From: Gammaproteobacteria bacterium
GTDB lineage: Bacteria > Pseudomonadota > Gammaproteobacteria > Pseudomonadales > JAUIET01
Assembly: GCA_030429735.1 (NCBI GenBank)
Contig: JAUIET010000015.1
Location: 59,740 to 123,739 of the forward strand
Reading direction: 5' to 3'
DNA: 64,000 bases
Below the pieces are notes generated by a model that was not told the origin of the DNA, did no database searches, and saw only the letters and a list, made by a program, of their open reading frames with translations. Made by a program: the position numbers and the translations under genes. Shown piece after piece: positions 41,743 to 51,349 of the stretch (position 1 is the stretch's first letter; each line of letters opens with the position of its first letter).

Positions 41743-43122
41743 ATGAAGACCGTTCGTTCTCCAAGAATACTGACAAATATCTGTGTTGTTCTCATGCTAA
41801 TGGCCTGTGGCGAAGGGTCGGATATGCGCAAGAAAGCGGAGCTGAAGGCTGTTGAAATAATCGGTAATGCCGCCACCGACCGCATGCCGGATGATGTGGC
41901 CGGCGGCTTCCACAAAATTCCAATTGAGGTCAAAGAGCTTGCTGAAGATGTCTATCAGGTTCAGGGCATTGGCAATACCCATTTGATTAACACCCCTGAA
42001 GGCAGTGTGTTGTTTGATACAGGCATTGCCATTCAGGCGGCTGAGCAAATCTCCAAACTGAAACCCTTCGCAACCGGGCCGATTACACACATTATTGTCA
42101 GCCACTCGCACGCAGACCATATTGGTGGGGTTCGTTTCTGGAAAGAAGACGGTACGGAGATTATTGCCCACCGCGAATACGCTGAAGAGCAGCGTTACCT
42201 GACCGAACTTGAGCCCTATTTGCACCAGCGCAATCGAATGGTGTTTCCATGGCTGCCGGAAACACTGCCGAACATTCCAATGATCAAATACGGCGGTGTT
42301 GAACCCAGTATCGCCGTGGACGAACGTGATTACGAATTTGTGCTGGGCGGCACAAAATTTCAGGTGTTGTCGACTCCGGGCGCGGAGGGCGCAGATAATC
42401 TCAGCCTGTGGCTACCAGAGAAAAAAATTCTGTTCACCGGCGATACTCTGGGTCCGAACTTCCCGCAATTTCCAAACGTGTTTACGATGCGCGGCGAAAA
42501 AGTCCGAAAGCCCATGGAATACATTCGGTCGCTGGACAAGATGATTGCACTGCAGCCTGAGATGCTGGTGATGAGCCATCATGATCATTACAGCGGTAAA
42601 GACCAGATAGTGGCCGGCTTGACCACAATTCGCGATGCCACTCAATACGTACATGACGCAGTGATACAAGGCATGAATGCAGGCAAAACAGTCTATGAAT
42701 TAATGGAACAAGTAACGCTGCCTGATGAGATGCAACTGACGCAAGTACACGGCAAAGTATCCTGGGCGGTTCGCAGTATTTGGGAGTACTACGCAACCTG
42801 GTTTCATTTCGACACGCCCACCGAGTTGTATCCAGTACCTGTGCGCGATGTCTATGCCGACCTTGCTGAATTGGCCGGTACTGATGCATTGATGGACAGC
42901 GCGAGTAAAGCCGTAGACAGTGGCGAGCTGATTAAAGCGCTTCATTTTCTTGAAATAGCACTGGCAGCCGAGCCTGACAACGAGCGTGCATTGCGCGCGC
43001 AAATGGGCGTGTATGAGAAGTTGTTGTACCATGCCACTCACGTTGTTGAGAACAACTACGAAAAAGACTACATGCGAGCCCTGATTAAAAACGTGCAGAG
43101 CAAGCTGGGGGAAGAGCAATGA
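41743..43122 (+). CDS. Metallo-beta-lactamase-fold lipoprotein, alkylsulfatase-like
   Basis: The 459 residues start with a lipoprotein signal (hydrophobic run then LMACGEG, Cys at about 23). The MBL core has SHSHADHIGG (about 120-129), GDTLGPN and MSHHDHYSG as metal-binding motifs. The C-terminal third (about 340-459) is helical, with a dimerisation-type region (SGELIKALHFLEIALAAEPDN). This is the layout of the linear alkylsulfatase/SdsA1-like group, though shorter and without the SCP2 tail. ATG 41743 gives the signal; the frame is open to 41653. Its stop overlaps the SDR start. Confidence 0.83.
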   Translation: MKTVRSPRILTNICVVLMLMACGEGSDMRKKAELKAVEIIGNAATDRMPDDVAGGFHKIPIEVKELAEDVYQVQGIGNTHLINTPEGSVLFDTGIAIQAAEQISKLKPFATGPITHIIVSHSHADHIGGVRFWKEDGTEIIAHREYAEEQRYLTELEPYLHQRNRMVFPWLPETLPNIPMIKYGGVEPSIAVDERDYEFVLGGTKFQVLSTPGAEGADNLSLWLPEKKILFTGDTLGPNFPQFPNVFTMRGEKVRKPMEYIRSLDKMIALQPEMLVMSHHDHYSGKDQIVAGLTTIRDATQYVHDAVIQGMNAGKTVYELMEQVTLPDEMQLTQVHGKVSWAVRSIWEYYATWFHFDTPTELYPVPVRDVYADLAELAGTDALMDSASKAVDSGELIKALHFLEIALAAEPDNERALRAQMGVYEKLLYHATHVVENNYEKDYMRALIKNVQSKLGEEQ

Positions 43123-44063
43123 GCAGAACATTTAATGCAGAAAGTACCTGTGATGACGTGCTCAAGGGCGTGGACGTAGCTGGCAAACATGCGCTGGTAA
43201 CCGGTGCTTCCGGCGGGCTGGGCGCAGAGGCCACTCGCGCGCTGGCCGCACATGGCGTGCATGTAAGCCTGGTGGCGCGAGATAAAGAAAAAACAGACGG
43301 CGTGGCCGCCAGTATTCGGGATGCACACCCAGACGCGCAGGTTGATGTTGGCCTGATGGATTTATCCAGCCCTGCCAGTGTGAATTCATTCGCAGACAGC
43401 TGGCTCAAAGAGCATTCGCAGTTGGATATGCTGATCTTGAATGCTGGCCTTATGGCGTGCCCCTTAATGCGCAATGGGGAAGGGTGGGAAATGCAATTTG
43501 CGACCAATCACCTCGGCCATTTTTTGCTGGCATCACGACTTATGCCGACCCTGCTGCAGAGCGCGCCAGCACGTGTTGTGTCTTTGAGCTCGGCCGGGCA
43601 CGCTTTGACACCGGTACTATTGGACGACCCTAATTTTGAGCACACTGATTATGAACCGTGGCTGGCGTATGGCCAGGCCAAAACCGCCAACATCTGGTTT
43701 GCAACAGAGTTGAATCGGCGCTATGCCGAACAAGGTGTGAACGCCACAGCGCTTCACCCTGGCGTTATTTCCACCGACCTCAGCCGTCATCTGACCAAAG
43801 AAACACTCGAGCCGATTTTGGCTCGCCTGAGCGAGCGTGGGGAAGGCCCTAAAACAATTCCCCAAGGTGCCGCAACCAGCGTTTTTGCCGCAACCGCACC
43901 TGAGCTTGAAGGCGTGGGTGGTGTGTATTTGGCTGACTGCCAGGTGGTTGATGAACACTCCGCACAGTATATTCAATATGCCCCACACGCCTTCGACCAG
44001 GACGGCGAAGCGCGTTTATGGTCGATGTCTGAACAATTGCTGGGCATTACCTTCGGTACCTGA
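43119..44063 (+). CDS. Short-chain dehydrogenase/reductase
   Basis: The 314 residues show the SDR cofactor motif TGASGGLGAEATRAL (about 28-42), NAG (LILNAGLMA), a catalytic Ser in SLSSAGH, and YGQAKTAN as the YxxxK pair. It resembles the retinol-dehydrogenase/WWOX-like group. ATGA overlap with the MBL gene shows coupled translation, so a shared substrate such as a long-chain alcohol from an alkyl sulfate is possible but unproven. Confidence 0.88.
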   Translation: MSRTFNAESTCDDVLKGVDVAGKHALVTGASGGLGAEATRALAAHGVHVSLVARDKEKTDGVAASIRDAHPDAQVDVGLMDLSSPASVNSFADSWLKEHSQLDMLILNAGLMACPLMRNGEGWEMQFATNHLGHFLLASRLMPTLLQSAPARVVSLSSAGHALTPVLLDDPNFEHTDYEPWLAYGQAKTANIWFATELNRRYAEQGVNATALHPGVISTDLSRHLTKETLEPILARLSERGEGPKTIPQGAATSVFAATAPELEGVGGVYLADCQVVDEHSAQYIQYAPHAFDQDGEARLWSMSEQLLGITFGT

Positions 44064-44154
44064 GCGCAAAGACGCCCGGCGCCATTCATCACTTTAAACC
44101 TGACAGCGGTACCGTTAATATCGCAGCCAGATACATAAGAAAAAGGCAGTAGTT

Positions 44155-45516
44155 ATGGCATCCATACCCCAAACCGGCAGCGGGAGCGCCTGGACCAGCC
44201 GATTTGCATTTCTGATGGCGTCAGTGGGTTTCGCTGTTGGCCTGGGCAACATCTGGCGCTTTCCCTATGTGACAGGCGAAAACGGCGGTGGCGCTTTCGT
44301 TATGGTGTACCTGATTTGCGCGGTAGGCATAGGTGTGCCCATTCTGATGGCCGAGATTATGATTGGCCGGCGGGGTAAGCAGAGCCCACCGGGTTCCATG
44401 CAAAACGTTGCAGAGCAGGAAGGCCGCAGCAGTGGTTGGCGCTGGGCTGGTAATTTGAATCTGGGCGCGGCATTCCTGATTGAAATAGTCTACTGCGTAA
44501 TTGCCGGATGGGTGTTGTACTACCTGTATCAAGCAGCTATGGGCGGCTTTGGCGGAATGGACAATGTGTTGGCCGAGCAAAAATTCAATGGTCTGCTTGC
44601 GTCTACTGAAACCATGTTGTTCTGGACAGCGGTTGGCCTGGTAGTAACTGGTTTTATTGTGTATTCCGGCGTGAACAACGGAATTGAACGCGCTGTGCGC
44701 GTATTGATGCCAACACTGTTTGCGTTGCTGGTCATTCTGGTGATCTACAACATGTTCGCTGGCGGCTTTGATGCGGCCACAGACTACTTGTTCACCGTAG
44801 ATTTCAGTAAAATTAATGGCAATGTATGGTTGGCCGCTGTCAGCCAGGCCTTTTTCTCTATGGGCGTGGCGATGGCGGGCATGATGACCTTCGGCTCGTA
44901 TTTGCCTAAAGTCATTTCCATCGCTCGATCGGCAGTGATAGTGATGTTTGCCGACACCCTGGTTGCCATTCTTGCTGGCCTGGTTATTTTCCCTGCCGTG
45001 TTTGCCAACGGCTTTGATCCTGCCGGTGGCCCCGGTTTGATCTTTCAGATTCTGCCGGTGGCATTTTCGCAAATGCCGGGTGGCTACTTCGTGGGCTTGC
45101 TGTTTTTTGTGTTGCTCTCAGTGGCCGCTATCACGTCCATGGTTGGTTTGATTGAACCTCTGGTTGCGTGGATGCAGGAGACACGCGGTGTTAACCGGCA
45201 TAAGGCCTCGATCATTATTGTAGGCAGCATTGGTGCGTTAAGCTTATTGAGTGTGTTAGGTTACAACACGCTGGCCGATGTGCAGATACTGGGTAAGGGC
45301 TTGAATGATTCGATGAGCTATTTGTCTGACTCAATTATGTTGCCTTTGGGTGGTTTTTTGATTGCGGTGTTTGCGGGCTGGGTGGTGTCCAGGGCATCAT
45401 CGGCGGATGAGTTGAATATGGATAATGGGCTTATGTACTCGGCCTGGTATTTTATGATTCGGTTTGTGGTGCCGGTGGCTGTGGTGGTTATCTTGGTTAC
45501 CGGGGTTGTGGGGTGA
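44155..45516 (+). CDS. Sodium-dependent transporter, NSS/SNF family
   Basis: The 453-residue protein has 11-12 membrane segments. It begins with SRFAFLMASVGFAVGLGNIWRFPYVTGENGGGAF-type sequence, the unmistakable first helix of LeuT-like sodium symporters, with the unwound GLGNIWRFP. Such proteins import amino acids or related amines with sodium. It is monocistronic; a 91-bp gap precedes it and a palindromic repeat pair follows it. Confidence 0.93.
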   Translation: MASIPQTGSGSAWTSRFAFLMASVGFAVGLGNIWRFPYVTGENGGGAFVMVYLICAVGIGVPILMAEIMIGRRGKQSPPGSMQNVAEQEGRSSGWRWAGNLNLGAAFLIEIVYCVIAGWVLYYLYQAAMGGFGGMDNVLAEQKFNGLLASTETMLFWTAVGLVVTGFIVYSGVNNGIERAVRVLMPTLFALLVILVIYNMFAGGFDAATDYLFTVDFSKINGNVWLAAVSQAFFSMGVAMAGMMTFGSYLPKVISIARSAVIVMFADTLVAILAGLVIFPAVFANGFDPAGGPGLIFQILPVAFSQMPGGYFVGLLFFVLLSVAAITSMVGLIEPLVAWMQETRGVNRHKASIIIVGSIGALSLLSVLGYNTLADVQILGKGLNDSMSYLSDSIMLPLGGFLIAVFAGWVVSRASSADELNMDNGLMYSAWYFMIRFVVPVAVVVILVTGVVG

Positions 45517-45564
45517 GGTGAGTTTTCAGCTTGGGTTTGCTCTGGAATGTTTGAGTTCTAAATC

Positions 45565-45711
45565 GGCATTTGGGCCAATAGGTCTGTTCACTGCGCGACT
45601 GGCCCCCTCCGGGGTTCCCTCACTCCCAAAAATGCCTTTCTGCGAAAGTCATTTTTAGTCTCTCGGTCTGCGTCTTTTACCTTCGTGAACAAACCTATTG
45701 GCCCAAATGCC
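45565..45711. repeat. Palindromic intergenic element, copy 2
   Basis: This 147-bp element is bounded by a perfect 19-bp inverted repeat (45565-45583 with 45693-45711). The inner 7-bp stem pairs 45585-45591 with 45685-45691. The core is nearly identical to the core at 11.25-11.35 kb, but both stems are different in sequence and remain perfectly complementary. It lies between convergent genes. Confidence 0.85.
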
Positions 45712-45803
45712 TTGGCTGGGTAGAAATACAAAGCTGTTTTGGGGATTGAGGGGCGGGCAGGTGTATAGCTTGGGTTTGCTCTGGAATATTTGAGTTCTAA
45801 ACC

Positions 45804-45950
45804 GGCATTTGGGCCAATAGGTCTGTTCACTGCGCGACTGGCCCCCTCCGGGGTTCCCTCACTCCCAAAAATGCCTTTCTGTGAAAGTCATTTTTAGTCA
45901 CTCGGCCTGCGTCTTTTACCTTCGTGAACAGACCTATTGGCCCTAATGCC
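45804..45950. repeat. Palindromic intergenic element, copy 3
   Basis: This is the second member of the tandem pair. The outer inverted repeat has one mismatch near the right end (45932-45950). The core differs from copy 2 at only a few positions, for example TGCGAAAG versus TGTGAAAG in the hairpin loop region. It presumably arose by local duplication of copy 2. Confidence 0.85.
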
Positions 45951-46000
45951 TTGGCTAGGCAGAAATACGAGGCTGCATTGAAGCTGGGAGCTCAGGGCGA

Positions 46001-46471
46001 TCAAAGCTGGGTGCGAAGCGGAAGCGCGGTGGTATCCTTAATTTTTGTCACAGAAACATGCGAATGAAACTCCCGAATATTCGGCAGTTGCGCGAGTTGT
46101 TGGCGTACGAATTGTTCGTAGTGGCGAATGTCTTTCGCTACTATTTTTAGCATGTAGTCCATTACGCCGGTCATGGTGTAGCACTCAACAATTTCCGGAA
46201 ATTTCGCCACCGCTGATTCGAAAGCGTCCAGGGCGTTGCCGCTGGTGTTGCTTAGTACGATGGAGGTGAACACTACTATTTCCATGCCGAGTTTTTCGCG
46301 GTCGAGTATGTGTACCTTGCGGCTGATCAGGCCCGCTTTTTCATACTGATTGATGCGCCGCCAGCATGGGGACTGGGAGAGATTAACCTTGGCGGCAATG
46401 TCGGCGGTGCTGAGGCTGGCGTCGGTTTGCAGCAGCTCAAGGATTCGAATATCGGTTGCGTCAAGCTCCAT
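46001..46471 (-). CDS. Lrp/AsnC-family transcriptional regulator
   Basis: The 156 residues have an N-terminal helix-turn-helix (about 5-55, with ILELLQTDASLSTADIAAKVNLS and CWRRI). A C-terminal RAM effector domain follows (about 70-145, with YCMLKIVAKDIRHYEQFV-like pattern). It is divergent from the indolepyruvate oxidoreductase gene across about 150 bp and probably regulates it in response to an amino acid, as is common for this pairing. Confidence 0.93.
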   Translation of the reverse strand: MELDATDIRILELLQTDASLSTADIAAKVNLSQSPCWRRINQYEKAGLISRKVHILDREKLGMEIVVFTSIVLSNTSGNALDAFESAVAKFPEIVECYTMTGVMDYMLKIVAKDIRHYEQFVRQQLAQLPNIREFHSHVSVTKIKDTTALPLRTQL

Positions 46472-46623
46472 GAATAAAATATCTATTATGTTGTCATAAA
46501 TAGAAATTATAATTCATAAAACCGATGAAAGTGGGCGATAAAGGCAGGAAAAACCACTTTTTAACACGTAAGCTTTATAGATGCCCACGCACTGACCCCC
46601 CGAGAATACATAAGAGGTTCTCA
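46472..46623. promoter_or_regulatory. Divergent Lrp/oxidoreductase control region
   Basis: This A/T-rich 152-bp region lies between the divergent genes. TGAATAAAAT at 46471-46480 and TTCATAAAAC at 46513-46522 form an imperfect inverted pair, a possible Lrp-family binding pair. I cannot fix the promoters. Confidence 0.35.
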
Positions 46624-49600
46624 ATGGCTGCACACAACACTTCGGCACGCAAGATTTCCCTGGACGACAAATTCGCCCACGACGCAACGCGCGCGTACAT
46701 GACCGGCATTGATGCGCTGGTTCGTTTGCCGATGCTGCAGCATCAGCGTGATGTGCAGGCGGGCCTGAATACGGCGGGGTTTATTTCCGGCTACCGCGGC
46801 TCACCGTTGGGCAGTATCGACCAGGCCTTGTGGAAGGCGAAGGCGCATCTTCAGCAACACAATATTACCTTCCAGGCAGGCGTCAACGAAGACCTGGCCG
46901 CCACCGCGGTATGGGGCAGTCAGCAAGTGAATTTATACCCTGGCGCTAAATACGATGGTGTATTTGGTATGTGGTACGGCAAAGGTCCTGGGGTTGACCG
47001 AAGTATGGACGTAATCCGTCATGCGAACGCGTTTGGTACGGCCAGGCACGGCGGTGTGCTGGCAGTTGCGGGTGATGATCATGCCGCCAAGTCGTCAACT
47101 TTACCGCACCAGACTGAACACATGTTCATCGGTGCCTCAATTCCAGTACTCAGCCCGGCTAACGTACAAGAAGTGTTAGATCTTGGTGTGTTTGGCTGGG
47201 AGCTTTCACGTTACTGTGGTTCATGGGTGGCATTGAAAGCGATTACCGAAAATATGGACTCGGCAATTTCGGCAGAGATTGATCCAAACCGAGTCTCGAT
47301 CAAGATTCCTGATGATTTCCAGTTACCGCCGGAAGGCGTTCACGGCCGGCTGGGTAGCACGCCGCTGGAGCAGGAATACATAATGAACAAATACCGCATT
47401 TACGCGGCGCGTCATTTTGCACGGGTGAACCAGCTCAATACCATTATGATTGACAGCGCCAAACCAAGGCTGGGCATTATTACTTCCGGCAAGTCGTACC
47501 TGGATGTCATGCAGGCGCTGGAAGACCTGGGCATCGACCAGCATCTGGCTGGCGAAATTGGCTTGCGCGTATTGAAAGTAGGTATGAGTTGGCCGCTGGA
47601 ACCCGTTAGCACGCATGAATTTGCCAACGGGCTGGAAGAAATTCTGGTGGTGGAAGAAAAGCGCAGCGTTATCGAAGATCAGTTAACCGGCCAATTGTAC
47701 AACTGGCCGGTTGCTGACCGGCCTCGTGTGATTGGCGAGTTTGACGAATATGGCCATGACCTGCTGGTGAACTTTGGTGAATTAACACCTGCTATGATTG
47801 CGCGCGCAATATCAGCGCGAATAGCGCGGTATTACGACAGCAAACGCATTCGCGAACGTTTGGCATTTCTTGAAGAAAAGGAACGCACGCTGGAATCACC
47901 GCGTAAAAAGCTGGACCGGGTTCCGCATTATTGTTCCGGATGCCCGCACAACACCTCAACGGTGGTGCCGCAAGGCAGCCGTGCAGGGGGCGGTATTGGT
48001 TGCCATTACATGGTGACCTGGATGAACCGGGAAACACATTCGTTCACCCAAATGGGCGGTGAAGGCGCGCAGTGGATTGGCCAGGCGCCGTTCACCGAAG
48101 AACAACACATATTCCAGAACCTGGGTGATGGCACGTATTTTCATTCCGGGCTGCTGGCGATTAGAGCGGCCATAGCCGCCGGCGTGAACATCACGTACAA
48201 AATTTTATACAACGACGCGGTGGCAATGACCGGTGGTCAACCGCATGACGGCCCACTCACTGTGCCAATGATTATTGATCAGGTGCGCGCAGAAGGTGCG
48301 CAGCACATTGCACTGATCAGTGACGACATAGGTAAGTACAAAAATATACTGTCGGCTGCTGACGGCCTCACCCTGGACCACCGAGATGATTTGGACCACG
48401 TACAAAAACGCATGCGCGGCCTGCCAGGCACCACGGTTATTATCTATGATCAGACCTGTGCTGCAGAAAAAAGGCGCCGGCGCAAAAAAGGTCTGATGGA
48501 AGACCCAGCCAAACGCGTATTTATCAATGAAGACGTGTGCGAAGGCTGCGGCGATTGCAGCGTGCAATCTAACTGCTTGTCTGTGCTGCCTAAAGAAACA
48601 GAACTGGGCAGAAAGCGTCAAATTGACCAAAGCGCGTGCAATAAAGACTTCTCCTGTGTGAAAGGTTTTTGCCCAAGCTTTGTAACTGTTCACGGCGGCC
48701 AATTGAAGAAGAAAACCGCGGTTGGCGAGAACACGCAATTTGCGAGTTTGCCAGAGCCGCCAGCCGTTGAATTTGATAAAACCTGGAATGTACTGGTGAC
48801 CGGCGTAGGCGGTACAGGCGTGCTGACCATAAGCGCCATTCTGGCGATGGCGGCACACATTGAAGGTAAAGGTGTGGCCACCATGAACCAGACCGGTTTA
48901 GCGCAAAAGTTTGGTGCGGTGGTAAGCCACGTTCGTATCGGCCATCGCCAGGAAGACATCTACGCGGTGCGCATTGCAGCAGGTGACGCGGATCTTTTGC
49001 TTGGCTGTGATCTGGTGGTTGCCAACGCTGACGACGCCATTGCAAAACTGCACCGCGATCGTTCGCACGCGGTGGTGAACGATTTCGAAGCGCCAACTGC
49101 CGGGTTTATCCATGACCGTGATATGGAGTTTCCAGGTGATGCGATGAAAGCCCTGCTGCGCCAGGAAGTGGGTGACGCAAAAACACATTTTATTAATGCA
49201 AGCGCAATAGCTACCGGCCTGCTGGGTGATTCAATTGCCAGCAACCTGTTTTTGTTGGGTTACGCCTACCAACAGGGCCTGATACCTGTCAGTGCTGATT
49301 CCATACAACAGGCCATAGAGCTGAACGCGGTGGCGGTTGAGTTCAATGCCCAGGCTTTTCTATGGGGGCGTCGCGCCGCGCATGATTTGGACGCTGTGAA
49401 AACCATTGCGCAACCAAAAGAAACACCAACATTTCTCAGTGACCTGGATGACGTGATTAACTGGCGCGCTGAACAATTGCAGCACTATCAAAACAAGGAA
49501 TACAGCGAACGCTATCGCCAGCAGGTTGAGCAGGTGCGGGCGGCTGAACAAGCGTTTGATGGCCACGACCAGACGCTGCCACTGACCGACGCCGTGGCGC

Positions 49601-50121
49601 GCAATCTTTACAAGTTAATGGCGTATAAAGATGAGTATGAAGTGGCGCGCCTGTACACCAATGGCGATTTCAAGCGCCGTATTGAAGAACAGTTTGAAGG
49701 CGACTACACACTGAACTTTCACCTTGCACCGCCACTGCTGTCACGCCGTGACCCGGAAACCGGCCACCTCAGGAAGCGCGCGTTCCCGCAGTGGACTTTG
49801 CACCTGTTCAAGCTGTTGGCGAAATTAAAAGGTTTGCGCGGAACTGTATTCGACCCGTTCGCTTATACCGATGAGCGCAAGCAAGAGCGTGAAGCTATTA
49901 CCCTGTTTGAAGCAGATATTGCGAAGCTGCTTGCAGACTTGCCAGAGGGCGATTATCAAGCCGCGATTGAAATTGCGCGCTTGCCATCGCACATACGCGG
50001 CTTCGGCCACGTTAAGGAAGCCAGTGTTGCACAGGCTGAGCAAACGCGGTTGCAGCTGTTTGACCGCTTTTATGGGCGCGATAACAAAGTGGTTCGAATA
50101 CATGTGCAGGACGCCGCGTAG
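46624..50121 (+). CDS. Indolepyruvate ferredoxin oxidoreductase, fused alpha-beta
   Basis: The 1165-residue enzyme oxidatively decarboxylates aryl or branched 2-oxoacids to acyl-CoA. The N-terminal pyrimidine-binding domain (SGYRGSPLGSIDQ) is followed by the TPP-binding domain with YCSGCPHNTSTVVPQGSRAG and GGGIGCHYM. An Fe-S site (CEGCGDCSVQSNC) and the gamma-type domain (TGVGGTGVLTISAIL) come next, then a long C-terminal region (about 930-1165). This is the single-chain form found in many proteobacteria. ATG 46624 is chosen; the frame is open from 46525. It is followed 40 bp later by a Leu-type dehydrogenase. Confidence 0.93.
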   Translation: MAAHNTSARKISLDDKFAHDATRAYMTGIDALVRLPMLQHQRDVQAGLNTAGFISGYRGSPLGSIDQALWKAKAHLQQHNITFQAGVNEDLAATAVWGSQQVNLYPGAKYDGVFGMWYGKGPGVDRSMDVIRHANAFGTARHGGVLAVAGDDHAAKSSTLPHQTEHMFIGASIPVLSPANVQEVLDLGVFGWELSRYCGSWVALKAITENMDSAISAEIDPNRVSIKIPDDFQLPPEGVHGRLGSTPLEQEYIMNKYRIYAARHFARVNQLNTIMIDSAKPRLGIITSGKSYLDVMQALEDLGIDQHLAGEIGLRVLKVGMSWPLEPVSTHEFANGLEEILVVEEKRSVIEDQLTGQLYNWPVADRPRVIGEFDEYGHDLLVNFGELTPAMIARAISARIARYYDSKRIRERLAFLEEKERTLESPRKKLDRVPHYCSGCPHNTSTVVPQGSRAGGGIGCHYMVTWMNRETHSFTQMGGEGAQWIGQAPFTEEQHIFQNLGDGTYFHSGLLAIRAAIAAGVNITYKILYNDAVAMTGGQPHDGPLTVPMIIDQVRAEGAQHIALISDDIGKYKNILSAADGLTLDHRDDLDHVQKRMRGLPGTTVIIYDQTCAAEKRRRRKKGLMEDPAKRVFINEDVCEGCGDCSVQSNCLSVLPKETELGRKRQIDQSACNKDFSCVKGFCPSFVTVHGGQLKKKTAVGENTQFASLPEPPAVEFDKTWNVLVTGVGGTGVLTISAILAMAAHIEGKGVATMNQTGLAQKFGAVVSHVRIGHRQEDIYAVRIAAGDADLLLGCDLVVANADDAIAKLHRDRSHAVVNDFEAPTAGFIHDRDMEFPGDAMKALLRQEVGDAKTHFINASAIATGLLGDSIASNLFLLGYAYQQGLIPVSADSIQQAIELNAVAVEFNAQAFLWGRRAAHDLDAVKTIAQPKETPTFLSDLDDVINWRAEQLQHYQNKEYSERYRQQVEQVRAAEQAFDGHDQTLPLTDAVARNLYKLMAYKDEYEVARLYTNGDFKRRIEEQFEGDYTLNFHLAPPLLSRRDPETGHLRKRAFPQWTLHLFKLLAKLKGLRGTVFDPFAYTDERKQEREAITLFEADIAKLLADLPEGDYQAAIEIARLPSHIRGFGHVKEASVAQAEQTRLQLFDRFYGRDNKVVRIHVQDAA

Positions 50122-50161
50122 CTGCTGCGCGAGACTAACCCGCATCCAGTAAGGAGTATCT

Positions 50162-51256
50162 ATGAAGTTGCAAGCAATAGATGTTAGGGCCAAGGCCGAT
50201 TTTGATGGCCATGAAAAAGTAGTGCGCGTGGTTGATCAGGACAGTGGCCTGCGCGCGATTATTGCTTTGCATAACACAAACCTGGGCCCCGGTCTGGGTG
50301 GTTGCCGAATGTACCCTTATGCCAGTGAAGAAGCTGCCATAATAGACGCGCTTAGACTGTCCAGAGGCATGAGCTACAAGGCGGCCATGGCTGGTTTGCC
50401 ATTGGGAGGCGGCAAGTCAGTGATTATGGGTGACCCTAAGCGGGATAAAACACCCGACTTGTTTACCGCCATGGCCAATGCCGTTAATGAGCTTGGCGGG
50501 CTATACATCATTGCGCAAGACTCCGGCACCAGCATGGAAGACATGGACTTAATGGCCGAGCACACCGAACATATAGCCGGTGGCAAGCAGTTGCGACATA
50601 CCGATTCAAAAAATGAATCGCTGGACCCTTCACCGGCTACCGCGCTGGGCGTATTTAAAGGCCTGGAAGCTGCCGTTAAGTTTCGCTTCGGTGGCCGAAC
50701 GCTGAGTGGTTTGCGCGTTGCTATTCAGGGCTTGGGTAACGTGGGCTTTGGTTTAGCGCGCCACCTTCATAAGGCCGGCGCTGTAATATTTGTTCAAGAC
50801 ATAAATGCAACACAAGTGCGCCGCGCCGTTCAGGAGTTGCGCGCTACTGAGCTGGTGGGCGATCAAATATACCGGCACAAGGTGGATGTGTTCGCACCGT
50901 GTGCATTGGGAGGTGTTATTAACGACGCCAGCATAGTGCAACTGAATTGCCAGCTCATTGCCGGAGCTGCAAACAATCAATTGTTGACCGCCGACCATGG
51001 CCGCCAACTTGCTGCCAGTGACATACTGTATGTGCCCGACTACGTACTCAACGCAGGTGGTATTATCTGCATTCATCACGCCCGAGTGGGTAGCAGCATT
51101 GCTGAGAGCAATCAGCATGTTGCGAACATCGGTGACACCGTGATGGAGTTGCTGCAACGCAGTAAATACTCTGCCGTTCGCCCGGAGCGAATTGCTGACC
51201 GTATGGCCGAAGAACGCTTTAAGCGCGAATCGCCGGATGTGGATGAAGTTGCCTGA
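50162..51256 (+). CDS. Leu/Phe/Val dehydrogenase
   Basis: The 364 residues belong to the Glu/Leu/Phe/Val dehydrogenase superfamily. The catalytic lysine is in MAGLPLGGGKSVIMGDP (about 75-92) and the NAD site is IQGLGNVGFGLARHL (about 185-199). Deamination of leucine, valine or phenylalanine would supply 2-oxoacids to the upstream oxidoreductase, so the pair is likely one catabolic unit. A GGAG ribosome site lies 7 bp upstream. Confidence 0.92.
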   Translation: MKLQAIDVRAKADFDGHEKVVRVVDQDSGLRAIIALHNTNLGPGLGGCRMYPYASEEAAIIDALRLSRGMSYKAAMAGLPLGGGKSVIMGDPKRDKTPDLFTAMANAVNELGGLYIIAQDSGTSMEDMDLMAEHTEHIAGGKQLRHTDSKNESLDPSPATALGVFKGLEAAVKFRFGGRTLSGLRVAIQGLGNVGFGLARHLHKAGAVIFVQDINATQVRRAVQELRATELVGDQIYRHKVDVFAPCALGGVINDASIVQLNCQLIAGAANNQLLTADHGRQLAASDILYVPDYVLNAGGIICIHHARVGSSIAESNQHVANIGDTVMELLQRSKYSAVRPERIADRMAEERFKRESPDVDEVA

Positions 51257-51349
51257 CGCGCTTTCTTACATTTTCGGTAGCTTGCCCACGCCCGGTAGCG
51301 CGGCTGTGGTATAAACACACATCGCATACCACGCAGAGAGAGGCAGCGC

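Larger units (their letters stand above)
45528..45975. repeat. Tandem duplication with 239-bp period
   Basis: The unit beginning AGCTTGGGTTTGCTCTGGAA at 45528 is repeated from 45767, with a period of 239 bp. Each unit carries one palindromic element plus flank. Identity between the units is very high in the first about 190 bp and lower in the last about 45 bp. It fills the convergent gap between the transporter gene and the Lrp gene; no coding frame is credible here. Confidence 0.85.

Noticed and set aside
45588..45830. 80-codon minus-strand frame between transporter and Lrp gene
   Set aside because: Consists of repeated palindromic DNA; the frame is repeat-driven.
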